A stretch of 64,000 bases of DNA from positions 1-64,000 of the forward strand of contig NZ_VJOK01000001.1 in the NCBI RefSeq assembly GCF_013302895.1, given 5' to 3'. This document shows positions 54,671 to 63,239 of this stretch, piece after piece. Position 1 is the first letter of the stretch. Each line of letters opens with the position of its first letter. Made by a program: the position numbers and the translations under genes. Below the pieces are notes generated by a model. That model made no database searches. It worked only from the letters and a program-made list of their open reading frames with translations, and had not been told where the DNA came from. Origin of the DNA: Streptomyces albus subsp. chlorinus. GTDB taxonomy: Bacteria; Actinomycetota; Actinomycetes; Streptomycetales; Streptomycetaceae.

Positions 54671-55495
54671 CTACTCGGCTCCGTCTGCCTCGGGGCGGCT
54701 CTCGATCTCCTGCAACGTGATGTGCAGGTGGTATTCCATCGCTGCGACCGCTTGCGCCGGGTCGCCGGTCAACACGGCGTCGAGCAGTTCCTCGTGTTCG
54801 GTGGCGGAGCGGGCGGGATCGGCCCCGGTTGCGAGATACCGCCGGTGGCTCTCCTCCCGGCTCTCGGCGAGTGAGCGTTCCAAAGCGTCCAGGATCTGCG
54901 TCAGGCTGGTGTTGCCCGCAGCTGCCACCAGCGCCTGATGGAAGGCGACGTCCGTGCGTATTCGGGTGGGCATGTCCAGCGGGTTGGCGCGCTGCTCGGC
55001 GATCGCCTCCCGGGCACGGGCGATGTGCGGCCGGGTCTGCGGCTCCTCCGGGCCCGCGATGCGCTGCGCTGCGAGACGGGCGGCGTGCACCTCGAGAGCC
55101 TTGCGGATCTCGGTGAACTCCATGAGGGCGCGCTTGTCGCGCAGGACCGCGAACGCGACGAACTTCTCCACTGGCAAAGCGTTCGGTGAGGCGACGACGG
55201 CCGGCTTGCCCTGGCGCCGCTGCACCAGGCCGCGCGCCTCAAGAGTCTTCATCGCCTCCCTGAGCACCACCCGGCTCACCCCGAACCGTGCCGCGAGCTC
55301 GCCTTCCGGAGGAAGTTGGGTCCCCGGCTCGACGTCCGGGCCCACGCACAGTTCCTCGATGAACTCGGCGACCTGTGTGGTCAGCGACCGTGGCTGGGCG
55401 CGCATCGCACCGCGCCCTGCCGGCTGCCGCGCGGGCTCCCCCTCCGCTGTGTCTCTCAATGCGTTCGCCCCTCCGTCGAAATCGGCCTTCGTCAC
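54671..55495 (-). CDS. GntR-family regulator (FadR/FCD type)
   Basis: 274 residues. A 30-residue non-conserved N-terminus precedes the winged helix (SLTTQVAEFIEELCVGPDVE, LAARFGVSRVVLREAMKTLE, GLVQRRQGKPAVVA) and the FCD domain (RTDVAFHQALVAAAGNTSLT, TEHEELLDAVLTGDPAQA, with the metal-ligand His residues). GTG 55495 is used; an internal ATG at 55405 is possible. Divergent from the PLP lyase gene 202 bp away, which it probably represses in response to a carboxylate or amino acid. Confidence 0.92.
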   Translation of the reverse strand: MTKADFDGGANALRDTAEGEPARQPAGRGAMRAQPRSLTTQVAEFIEELCVGPDVEPGTQLPPEGELAARFGVSRVVLREAMKTLEARGLVQRRQGKPAVVASPNALPVEKFVAFAVLRDKRALMEFTEIRKALEVHAARLAAQRIAGPEEPQTRPHIARAREAIAEQRANPLDMPTRIRTDVAFHQALVAAAGNTSLTQILDALERSLAESREESHRRYLATGADPARSATEHEELLDAVLTGDPAQAVAAMEYHLHITLQEIESRPEADGAE

Positions 55496-55603
55496 CTGAG
55501 CCTACTCAGCAGCAGTCTCGCCGAGCGGCTTGTGCGGCCCGGTGCGGATCAGTGCCGATCGTATGCGTTCGGTCGTACGCGTTCGCTGGAAAGTGTTGAC
55601 CAC

Positions 55604-55627
55604 GTAGCAGCTTATATTACAAGCTAC
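55604..55627. promoter_or_regulatory. AT-rich dyad, likely GntR operator
   Basis: GTAGC...GCTAC flanks AGCTT-ATATTAC-AAGCT (55609-55625). On the minus strand the core reads TTGTAATATAA, one mismatch from a FadR-type TNGTNNNACNA site. It lies 70 bp before the lyase start. Confidence 0.55.
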
Positions 55628-55697
55628 GCCTGTTCGGCGGCCCGCTCCAAGCCCGGCCGACGTCCGCACGCACACGAGTCCGCGACGAGGGGCACAG

Positions 55698-56855
55698 GTG
55701 AACAGCACCGACCAGCAGATATGTATGGGCGTCTGGGACGGTCCGGGCGCCGGGCCCGGTGCCGTGGCTCCGCCCGTCTACCAGACGAGCCTTTTCACCA
55801 AGCCGTCCTTCGGGGAGTTCGTACGGCAGCAGGCCGCCGAACACGAGAACTTCGTCTACAGCCGGGGCACCAACCCGACGGTCGCCTTCCTTGAGGAGCG
55901 TCTCGCGCTGCTTGAGGGCGGCGAGGCCGCGAAGTGCTTCGCCTCCGGTATGGGCGCGATCGGCGCAGTCTTCGCCGGTCTGCTGCGCGGCGGTGATCAC
56001 GTGCTCTTCGTCAACACCGTCTACGGTCCGACGATCGAACTCGCGCAGCACCTTGAGCGCTTCGGGGTCGAGCACACGGTCCTCGCCGACCCGACCGCCG
56101 CCGGCGTCGAGGAGCACCTCCGGGAGAACACGGCACTCATCTATGTCGAGAGCCCGGGCACCATGCTCATGAAGGTCGTGGACGTACCGGCGCTGACGGC
56201 CGTCGCGCGGCGCCACGGCATCCGCACGGTGATGGACAACACCTGGTCCACACCGCTCTTCCAGAAGCCGCTCGCGGCAGGCGTGGACCTCGTCGTCCAC
56301 TCCCTGACCAAGTACATCGGCGGACACAGCGATGTCATCGGCGGTGCGGTGATCGGCTCCCGGGACACGATCCGCGAACTCTTCTACCAGGGCCACCAGC
56401 TGTTCGGCGCCGTCATGTCCGCCATGGAAGCGTCCCTCGTGCTGCGCGGGCTGCGGACCCTTCCGGTGCGGATGGAGCAGCACCAGCGCAACGCGCTGAG
56501 CGTCGTCGACTATCTGCGCGCGCACCCCGAGGTCACCGCTGTCCACCACCCGCACGCCGACCACGACCCGGACGAGGCTGTGATCACCTCCCAGTTCAGC
56601 GGCTTCTCCGGGCTCCTCAGCTTCGAGCTGCGGGAGGGCACCTTCGCGCGGGTGTCCCGGTTCATCGACGCCCTGCGCCTCTTTCGGATCGGCCCGAGCT
56701 GGGGCGGCTACGAGAGCCTCGTGACGTCACCGGTGCGTTCCATCGATGCCCCGGACCCGGGGCTCGGCGGCCTGATCCGGCTCTCCGTGGGGCTTGAGGG
56801 TGCGCAGAGCCAGATCGAGGACCTCGACCGGGCTTTCGCGTCACTCGCCCGCTGA
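55698..56855 (+). CDS. PLP-dependent Cys/Met metabolism enzyme (gamma-lyase / cystathionine gamma-synthase family)
   Basis: 385 residues. Substrate-side Tyr and Arg are in FVYSRGTNPTV, the PLP phosphate loop in FASGMGAIGAVF, the stacking Tyr in NTVYGPTI, Asp in VMDNTWSTP, the Schiff-base Lys in VHSLTKYIGGHSDVIGG, and the C-terminal substrate Arg in LIRLSVGLEG. Several relatives are methionine gamma-lyases or homocysteine/cystathionine lyases; sequence alone does not separate them. GTG 55698. Followed after 42 bp by an NhaC-type transporter in the same direction, which suggests uptake or exchange of the sulfur amino acid or its product. Controlled by the divergent GntR (inferred). Confidence 0.9.
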   Translation: MNSTDQQICMGVWDGPGAGPGAVAPPVYQTSLFTKPSFGEFVRQQAAEHENFVYSRGTNPTVAFLEERLALLEGGEAAKCFASGMGAIGAVFAGLLRGGDHVLFVNTVYGPTIELAQHLERFGVEHTVLADPTAAGVEEHLRENTALIYVESPGTMLMKVVDVPALTAVARRHGIRTVMDNTWSTPLFQKPLAAGVDLVVHSLTKYIGGHSDVIGGAVIGSRDTIRELFYQGHQLFGAVMSAMEASLVLRGLRTLPVRMEQHQRNALSVVDYLRAHPEVTAVHHPHADHDPDEAVITSQFSGFSGLLSFELREGTFARVSRFIDALRLFRIGPSWGGYESLVTSPVRSIDAPDPGLGGLIRLSVGLEGAQSQIEDLDRAFASLAR

Positions 56856-56897
56856 CGGCTTCCCCACGCCATCACTACTCTTGCCTGAGAGGAAACA

Positions 56898-58385
56898 ATG
56901 GAGTTTCAGCAGGACCCGGCGTCGGCCGAGCAGGCTGAGAAACGTGCGCGCCTCCGACCACGCCTCCAACCGCGGCTCACCGTGGCGCTCATCCCGGTGG
57001 CCATCACCCTGGCGATCTTCGTCGGCGGTATCGGGATTCTCAAGTTTCCCGCAGAGTTGATGCTCATATTCGCGGCCATCGTGTTCACGGTCTTCGCCGC
57101 CCTCCACGGCGTCGGTCTGGACCAGGTCCTCACCGACATGGGCGAGAAGATCAAGCGAGCCCTGCCGGGCATCCTCATCCTGCTGAGCATCGGGTTGCTG
57201 ATCGGTACCTGGATGATCGCGGGCACCGTCCCGCTCATGGTCGACTACGGCCTCGAACTCATCGATCCGTCGTACCTGTACATCCTGTCCTTCGTCGTCA
57301 CAGCCATCGTTGCCACGTTCACGGGGACGTCCTGGGGCGCGGCCGGCACGATCGGCGTCGCGCTGATCAGCGTCGCCGCCACGATGGACGTCTCGCTGGC
57401 GATCACCGCCGGTGCCGTGGTCTCGGGTGCGTACTTCGGCGACAAGCTCTCACCGCTCTCCGACACCACCAACGTGAGCTCCTTGGCGGCCGGCGCCAAC
57501 ATCTACGAGCACATCCGCCACATGCTCTATACGGCGGTGCCGTCATCGGTCGTCGCGATCGCGGTCTTCCTGTTCGCCGGGCTGTCGATCGATGCGGGGT
57601 CGGTCAACCTTGACGTCATCGACCGCACCACCACCGAGGTGCAGCAGCTTTTCGTCCTCAACCCCGTGCTGCTCCTGCCGCCCGCAGTGGTCCTCGTCGG
57701 CTCGATCATGCGCAAGCCCCCATTGATCGTGCTCTTCGTGTCCTCGATGACCGCCGCGGTACTCGCCGTAGTCGTCCAGGGCTTCAGCATCGCCGACACG
57801 TTCGACGCCGCCGTCTCCGGCTTCACCACCGACATGCTGCCCGGTGATGTCTCCGCACCGGTCACCAAGCTGCTCGACCGAGGCGGCCTGACCTCGATGT
57901 ACAGCTCGGCGTTCTTCGTCTTCTGCGCGTTCTTCTTCGCCGCGGCGCTGGAGAACTCCGGCGTGCCCCGCCTCCTGCTCAGCAAGCTGATCAACAAGCT
58001 GCGCTCCACCGGCAGCCTTGTGACGGCCACGCTGCTCTCCGGCTTCGCCGTCATCAACGGTACGTCGAACGCCCTTGTCACCTACTTCCTCATCAACGAC
58101 CTCTACGGTGAGGCCTTCAAGAAGCGGAACCTCCACCCAACCAACCTTTCACGGAGCATGGAGGACTCGGTCACCATCACCGAGGTGCTGATGCCCTGGA
58201 CCGTCTCCGGCGCCTTCTTCGCATCGACGCTGGGCGTGGCGAACTTCGACTTCCTCCCATGGGCCGTCTTCTGCTGGAGCGGCATCCTCTTCTCCGCACT
58301 GCTGGCCTATCTTTCACCCCTCACCCACGACTTCGGCATCCGCCGCCGGGCCCCGGAGCCCGAGGCGGAACCGGCGAAAGCCTGA
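56898..58385 (+). CDS. NhaC-family Na+/H+ or amino-acid antiporter
   Basis: 495 residues, about 11-12 membrane helices. A charged N-terminus (EKRARLRPRLQPRL) is followed by TVALIPVAITLAIFVGGIGI. The conserved NhaC blocks are ATFTGTSWGAAGTIGVALIS, VVSGAYFGDKLSPLSDTTNV (signature) and NGTSNALVTYFLINDLY, then RSMEDSVTITEVLMPWTVSG. Members include Na+/H+ antiporters, malate/lactate exchangers and methionine-type transporters. Next to the PLP lyase, transport linked to sulfur amino-acid breakdown is the best guess. GAGAGGAAACA precedes ATG 56898. Confidence 0.9.
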   Translation: MEFQQDPASAEQAEKRARLRPRLQPRLTVALIPVAITLAIFVGGIGILKFPAELMLIFAAIVFTVFAALHGVGLDQVLTDMGEKIKRALPGILILLSIGLLIGTWMIAGTVPLMVDYGLELIDPSYLYILSFVVTAIVATFTGTSWGAAGTIGVALISVAATMDVSLAITAGAVVSGAYFGDKLSPLSDTTNVSSLAAGANIYEHIRHMLYTAVPSSVVAIAVFLFAGLSIDAGSVNLDVIDRTTTEVQQLFVLNPVLLLPPAVVLVGSIMRKPPLIVLFVSSMTAAVLAVVVQGFSIADTFDAAVSGFTTDMLPGDVSAPVTKLLDRGGLTSMYSSAFFVFCAFFFAAALENSGVPRLLLSKLINKLRSTGSLVTATLLSGFAVINGTSNALVTYFLINDLYGEAFKKRNLHPTNLSRSMEDSVTITEVLMPWTVSGAFFASTLGVANFDFLPWAVFCWSGILFSALLAYLSPLTHDFGIRRRAPEPEAEPAKA

Positions 58386-58920
58386 CGGGCGCGAAAGGGC
58401 GGGCGACAAGCCGCAGGCTCACCCCGCTGCGACGTACGCCCCGAGCAAGCACATGTTTCTCGGACAGAGGTCGAGGTGGTGGGGTTCATCTGCCGAGCGG
58501 TCGAGTGCCGCCGCTGGCATCGTGGCTCGGATGGGTCCGGGGACTTCGACAAGCACGTCGGTTACGCCTGCTGGTCGGCCGCTCCGTCAAGGACGTATTC
58601 CGCGGAGAACCCGCCACCGGCTGCCAGGCCGCGTAGCAGGCGACCGCCTCTGTGGGCCGGTCCGCCACCGCGGTGCCGCCGCCCCGGCGGCAACCAGGTC
58701 CGCCGCGGCGGCGACCAGGCTGTTTTCTTTCGGGGCATCTGATCGTCGGTTCCCGGTGGTGTGGTGTTGACGGACGCCCAGCCGGCACGTATCGAGCCGT
58801 TGTTCCCGGACCGGAACCCCGAGGCCGCCGCTTTTTTGTCGGGGTGCTGTGGCGGCAGACCAGGCACGGGACGTGCTCGCTTGGTATGCGGGCAGAGCCA
58901 CCCCCTCCTCTGCCCCCCGC
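58386..58920 (+). other. gene-poor stretch with a short IS5-type start
   Basis: VLTDAQPARIEPLFPDRNPE (58762-58825) matches the N-terminus of IS5-family transposases and then stops making sense. Nothing else is recognised. Confidence 0.5.
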
Positions 58921-58923
58921 TGA

Positions 58924-59853
58924 TCACACCGTACGTATCGGTCCGTCCCGGTGGGCTCCGGTGAGCAGAGCTTCGGCGTGTTTGCGGAAAGCGGTGACCA
59001 GGCGGTTGCGGTCGCCGCTGCGCGTGGCGAGAACGACCTGGCTCGGTTCGACCCCGTGCAACGGGACGGTGGTGAGGCTGGGGTGCAGGCCGGTCGCGTG
59101 GTCGAGGGGCGGCCCGATGGCCACGGCCTGTCCGGCGGCGATGAGTTCGTGTTTGTCCTCAAGCGCTTCGACCAGGGGGCCGTCGGGCGCGGGGCGCCCG
59201 TCGGGCCGGGGATCGAACCGCCAGTAGGCGTTCAGGAGCGGGTCTGACTGGCGTACGTGGGGGATCGGCTCGTCGGCGATGTCGTCGAGGGTGACCGACT
59301 CCTTGCCGGCCAGGCGGTGGTCCTGCGGCACGACCAGCACGCGCGGTTCGTCGTAGAGGACGGTGACGCGCAGCCGGTCGGTGGGGAACGGCAGACGCGT
59401 CACCACCGCGTCCACGCGGTGCTCCAGCAGCGCGCCGCGCGAGTCGTTCCAGGCGAGCAGACGGGTGTGGACCTCGGCTTCGGGGTTGCGCTGCCGCAGG
59501 GCGCGCACGGCCGGAGTGATGATCAGCCCCTTGCTGTAGCCGATGGTGATGCTGCTGGGCCGGACTGCGGCCCGGGTGCGGGCCATCGCCTCGACCGCGG
59601 CGCGCAGCAGTTCCTTGGCCTGGGGCAGGAAGACCTCGCCGGCCTCACTGAGCCGGGTGCCGCGCGTGGTGCGGTCGAGCAGGCGGACGCCCACTTGCTG
59701 TTCGAGGCGGTGGATCTGCCGGCTCAGTGACGGCTGGGTGGTGTGCAGCGCCTCGGCGGCACGGCCGAAGTGCTGGTGCTCGGCGAGGACCGTGAAGCAC
59801 TGCACCAGGCGCAGGTCGAGGTCCACGAGCGCGGGGAAGGGATCGGGCACCAT
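58924..59853 (-). CDS. LysR-family transcriptional regulator
   Basis: 309 residues. The N-terminal HTH is DLRLVQCFTVLAEHQHFGRA, then AAEALHTTQPSLSRQIHRLE and VRLLDRTTRGTRLSEAG. The periplasmic-binding-like effector domain covers about 95-300 (ITIGYSKGLIITPAVRAL, VDAVVTRLPF, RVLVVPQDHRLA). It reads divergently from the epoxide hydrolase operon, with a textbook T-N11-A box in the gap, so it probably activates that operon in response to a pathway metabolite. Confidence 0.94.
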   Translation of the reverse strand: MVPDPFPALVDLDLRLVQCFTVLAEHQHFGRAAEALHTTQPSLSRQIHRLEQQVGVRLLDRTTRGTRLSEAGEVFLPQAKELLRAAVEAMARTRAAVRPSSITIGYSKGLIITPAVRALRQRNPEAEVHTRLLAWNDSRGALLEHRVDAVVTRLPFPTDRLRVTVLYDEPRVLVVPQDHRLAGKESVTLDDIADEPIPHVRQSDPLLNAYWRFDPRPDGRPAPDGPLVEALEDKHELIAAGQAVAIGPPLDHATGLHPSLTTVPLHGVEPSQVVLATRSGDRNRLVTAFRKHAEALLTGAHRDGPIRTV

Positions 59854-59871
59854 CCCACTCTAGCTGCTCTT

Positions 59872-59886
59872 ATACGCATGCCGTAT
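59872..59886. promoter_or_regulatory. LysR box ATACG-CATGC-CGTAT
   Basis: A perfect dyad with the T-N11-A spacing (T59873, A59885), between the LysR start (59853) and the epoxide hydrolase start (59945). Expected regulatory binding site of the LysR protein. Confidence 0.8.
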
Positions 59887-59944
59887 TGCATGTACCGGAA
59901 CAATCATTGGACTGCGCGCTTGTCGCGGCCGCACCGTGGTGACC

Positions 59945-61054
59945 ATGACATCGGACAGCGTGACATCGTTTCGTATCGACGTTCCGAACAGTGCCCTGGA
60001 GGATCTGAAGGACCGGCTCCGCCGGGTACGCCTTGCTGGCCGGGAGACAGCGCGGGACAGCAGCCAGGGGGTGCAGCGGGAGCGGCTTGAGGAGCTGCTG
60101 GAGTACTGGGCCACCGGGTACGACTGGCGCAAGCTGGAGCGGCGGCTCAACGAGCTGGGCCAGTTCCGCACCACCATCGACGGTCTCGGCCTCCACTTCC
60201 TGCACGTGCGCTCGCCCCGCCCCGACGCCACCGCCCTGTTGCTGCTGCACGGGTGGCCGGGCTCGTTCCTGGAGTTCCTGGGGACCGTCGGCCCGCTCAC
60301 CGAGCACGGCTTCCACCTCGTCATCCCCTCGATGCCCGGCTACGGCTTCTCCGACCAGCCCACCTCCACCGGCTGGGGCCCGGACCGGATCGCCCGCGCG
60401 TATGGCGTGCTCATGCAGCGCCTCGGCTATGACTCCTACCTGGCCCAGGGCGGCGACTGGGGCGGAGTCATCGCGACCCGCATGGGGGCGCAGCGTCCGG
60501 CGGGCCTGCGCGCGGTTCACCTCAACTTCCCCGAGTTCCTCGCCGCACCACCGGTCGGCGACGACCCGGCCCCCGAGGAGAAGGCCGCCCTCGAACAGGG
60601 CAGCCGCTTCCTCGCCGTCCATTCCGGATACCACGTCGTGCAGCGCACCCGGCCGCAGACCATCGGCTACGCCCTGACCGATTCCCCGGCCGGGCAGGCC
60701 GCGTGGATTTATGAGAAGTTCCTCGACTGGGCCCGGCCCGAAGCCCTCACCCGCGACGAGATCCTCGACCACATCTCCCTGTACTGGTTCACCGGCACCG
60801 CTGTTTCCTCCGCCCGCCTGTACTGGGAGTACGCCCAACAGCCCCTCGCTCTGACCGAGCTGGACCTTCCCGTCGGGGTCAGTGTCTTCCCGGACGAACT
60901 GACGCGTACCCCGCGCGTCTGGGCCGAGCGCGCCTACCGCGACCTGCGCTACTTCAACGACAGCATCCCCGCGGGCGGCCACTTCGCCGCTCTGGAGCAG
61001 CCGGAGCTGTTCGCCGAGGAGATCGTCAAGTTCGCGCGGGCGGTGGCCGCGTGA
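59945..61054 (+). CDS. epoxide hydrolase (microsomal-type, EHN domain)
   Basis: 369 residues from ATG 59945; GTG 59936 or 59939 are alternatives. The N-terminal EHN domain (about 5-110) has FRIDVPNSALEDLKDRLRRV and GYDWRKLERRLNEL. In the alpha/beta-hydrolase core, LLLLHGWPGSFLEF carries the oxyanion HGWP, GGDWGG has the nucleophilic Asp, and GGHFAALE the catalytic His; ring-opening tyrosines are available in YGFSD and the lid. It opens epoxides to diols in the cytoplasm. First gene of an operon with overlapping stop/start codons to the next two genes, so likely a catabolic route for an aromatic or cyclic epoxide. Confidence 0.92.
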   Translation: MTSDSVTSFRIDVPNSALEDLKDRLRRVRLAGRETARDSSQGVQRERLEELLEYWATGYDWRKLERRLNELGQFRTTIDGLGLHFLHVRSPRPDATALLLLHGWPGSFLEFLGTVGPLTEHGFHLVIPSMPGYGFSDQPTSTGWGPDRIARAYGVLMQRLGYDSYLAQGGDWGGVIATRMGAQRPAGLRAVHLNFPEFLAAPPVGDDPAPEEKAALEQGSRFLAVHSGYHVVQRTRPQTIGYALTDSPAGQAAWIYEKFLDWARPEALTRDEILDHISLYWFTGTAVSSARLYWEYAQQPLALTELDLPVGVSVFPDELTRTPRVWAERAYRDLRYFNDSIPAGGHFAALEQPELFAEEIVKFARAVAA

Positions 61055-61389
61055 AGACAGTAGTGATCAGCGGGGGCACGGACGGCATCGGGCGCGGCCT
61101 CGCCCGCCACCCCGCCATCCGGTACGTGAACAACTTCCCCGGTGCCGTCGCCACAAGCCTCGCCGACGACTACGACGCGGCAGAGGCCGCGCAGGCCGGC
61201 CGTCTTGGCGCGACCGGCAAGCCCGTGGAGACCGCCGTGCGGGAGATCCTGCCGTTCCCGCATTCCGGCACCCGGGGCCACCCCGTCGCCGTGAGCGAGG
61301 GAGCCGCCGTCCCCCTGGACGCTCAGGCATCGTCCCTTGCCGACGCAGGACGGCTCTACGACGACACCCGGGAGGTGCTTGCCCGATGA
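61051..61389 (+). CDS. SDR remnant with in-frame internal deletion
   Basis: 112 residues. The first 20 are the SDR nucleotide-binding start (KTVVISGGTDGIGRGLA). The rest (YVNNFPGAVATSLADDYDAA, GATGKPVETAVREIL, DAGRLYDDTREVLAR) is the C-terminal end of the same family. About 130-150 residues, including the whole Ser-Tyr-Lys active site, are missing at residue 20. The frame is kept, the start overlaps the epoxide hydrolase stop (GTGA) and the stop overlaps the FAH start (ATGA), so it still works as a translational bridge. It cannot be an oxidoreductase. Confidence 0.75.
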   Translation: MKTVVISGGTDGIGRGLARHPAIRYVNNFPGAVATSLADDYDAAEAAQAGRLGATGKPVETAVREILPFPHSGTRGHPVAVSEGAAVPLDAQASSLADAGRLYDDTREVLAR

Positions 61390-62276
61390 AGTGGGTCAGC
61401 TACCGCTCCGCCGACGGCTCCGCACGCTGCGGCGTGGTGCGCGGTGACAAGATCCACGCCGTGGGCATGGAGCTGGTGGAGCTGCTGCGCGCCGAAGGCG
61501 GGCTGGTGGCCGCCGCGACCAGGGAACCGGCTGAGATCGTCGAGCTGGCCACGGCCGATCTGCTGGCGCCGATACCGGTGCCCCCGGCGGTCCGGAACTT
61601 CGCCGCGTTCGAACGTCACGTCAGCAACGCGGGCAGGGCAGCCACCGGCGATGGCACGGTCAGCCCGGTCTGGTACGAGTATCCGCTCTTCCACTTCTCC
61701 AACCCGGCGGCGATCAGGGGACCGCACGACGAGGTTCCCATCGCCCCGGACGCTCAGTTGTGGGACTACGAGGTCGAGGTCGCCGCGGTCATCGCCGGGG
61801 ACTGCTCGAACCTTGACGCCGCCACGGCGGAGAAGCACATCGCCGGATACCTGGTCTACTGCGACTGGAGCGCACGCGACATCTCCGCGAGCGAGATGGG
61901 GTTCGTGTACGGCCCGTCCAAGAGCAAGGACTCCTCGACCAGTCTCGGCCCGTTCCTCGTCACCCCCGACGAGCTGGAACCCTACCGCTCGGACAGGGGC
62001 TATGCGCTGCGGATGGACGGGTACGTCAACGACGAGCATTACGGCGGCGGCAGTTGGGACGAGATCCACTGGTCATTCGGCGAGATGCTGGCGCACGCGT
62101 CGCGCGGCACCACGCTGCGCGCCGGTGACATCCTCGCCAGCGGCCCCGTGGGAACCGGCTGCATCCAGGAGTTGTCCGGTCACCGCCCCTACCTGGCACC
62201 CGGAGACGCGGTCCGGATCGAAGTGCGGGAGCTGGGCGCGATCTCCGCACGGATCACCGCGCCGGAGCCGTCCTGA
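61386..62276 (+). CDS. fumarylacetoacetate hydrolase (FAH)-family protein
   Basis: 296 residues. VRNFAAFERHV and NPAAIRGPHDEVPI precede DYEVEVAAVIAGDC (metal-binding Glu), then GYLVYCDWSARDIS (Asp ligand) and SKSKDSSTSLGPFLVTPDEL; VGTGCIQEL closes the active site. The family hydrolyses or hydrates C-C bonds of ring-cleavage products such as acylpyruvates and 2-hydroxy-dienoates. Start overlaps the preceding gene. With the epoxide hydrolase it points to catabolism of an aromatic-derived compound. Confidence 0.92.
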   Translation: MKWVSYRSADGSARCGVVRGDKIHAVGMELVELLRAEGGLVAAATREPAEIVELATADLLAPIPVPPAVRNFAAFERHVSNAGRAATGDGTVSPVWYEYPLFHFSNPAAIRGPHDEVPIAPDAQLWDYEVEVAAVIAGDCSNLDAATAEKHIAGYLVYCDWSARDISASEMGFVYGPSKSKDSSTSLGPFLVTPDELEPYRSDRGYALRMDGYVNDEHYGGGSWDEIHWSFGEMLAHASRGTTLRAGDILASGPVGTGCIQELSGHRPYLAPGDAVRIEVRELGAISARITAPEPS

Positions 62277-62333
62277 CTCACCGGATACACAAAAGACGAT
62301 CCTGATCCTTCCACTTGCCGGGAGACCACCGCG

Positions 62334-63239
62334 ATGCATCTCGCCAACACCTTTCCTCGCACCAGCATGGACCTGAACGCCGTCCGCGAGGTCAGCCTCA
62401 CCATCAACGCCGCCCACCTGTTCGTCTACTTCATCCCCGAGGCACCGGAGCAGGCCGCCGAGCTGGGCGTGACCGAGTACGCACCGGCGTACTTCGCGTT
62501 CCGGTCGGCCCCGATGGGCGCAGTCCCGTGGCAGGTCACACTCGCGGCCTTCTACAGTTTCAGCCCCCGGTCGGTGCAGGCCATGGCAGGCGTGTGGGAG
62601 GCCGCGACACCACAGCAGTGGCAGGCCGCCCGATTCACGGCCGCCGGCCGCGCCTTGCAGCGCGTCGGCGTGGACCTCACCGCCGACCAGATCGCGGAGG
62701 CACGATCGCTGATCGACCCGGTCGTCGCGAGCGCCGACTACGCCGGGAAGACGATGGCCGCCGCCAACGCCTCGGTCCCCCTTCCCTCGGATCCGCTCGT
62801 CGCGCTGTGGCAGCAGATCACCGTGCTGCGCGAGTGGCGCGGCGACGCGCATGTCACCGTGCTCGCCGCCAACGGTCTCGGCCCGTGCGACTGCAACGTT
62901 CTGCAGACCGCGACAGGCCACTTCCCGGAAGCGATCGCACGTGCCACCCGGCTGTGGGACGACGAGGAGGTGGCCGCGGCAACGACGCGCCTCGCCGCAC
63001 GCGGCTGGCTCGACACCGACGGCACCGCGACCGATGCCGGCATAGCGGCGCGCGAACAGATCGAGGCGGAGACCGACGCACGCTGCGCCACACTCTGGAC
63101 ACCGATCGGCGACGCGAACGTCCGTCGCCTCACCTCGCTCATCATGCCGATCCACGACGCGTTCACCGCAGCCGGGACATACCCCTTCCGCGTGGAGACG
63201 GGAGACACGCAGCCCACCGATGCGGAGACCGCCGGGTAG
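62334..63239 (+). CDS. SCO6745-family protein (SalK-like), second copy
   Basis: 301 residues, paralogue of 40925-41821. Shared blocks are NAAHLFVYFIPE, MGAVPWQVTLAAFYSFSPRS, PLVALWQQITVLREWRGDAH, NGLGPCDCNVLQTATGHFPE and TRLWDDEEVAAATTRLAARG. MHLANT aligns with MHLDAF. Mostly helical with a winged-helix-like C-terminal segment. 57 bp after the FAH gene in the same direction, so probably part of the LysR-controlled operon. Activity unknown. Confidence 0.88.
   Translation: MHLANTFPRTSMDLNAVREVSLTINAAHLFVYFIPEAPEQAAELGVTEYAPAYFAFRSAPMGAVPWQVTLAAFYSFSPRSVQAMAGVWEAATPQQWQAARFTAAGRALQRVGVDLTADQIAEARSLIDPVVASADYAGKTMAAANASVPLPSDPLVALWQQITVLREWRGDAHVTVLAANGLGPCDCNVLQTATGHFPEAIARATRLWDDEEVAAATTRLAARGWLDTDGTATDAGIAAREQIEAETDARCATLWTPIGDANVRRLTSLIMPIHDAFTAAGTYPFRVETGDTQPTDAETAG

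Noticed and set aside
55596..55618. TTGACC ... TATATT as a promoter for the PLP lyase
   Set aside because: The two elements are only 11 bp apart, too close for a sigma-70-type promoter; the AT-rich part is better explained as an operator dyad.
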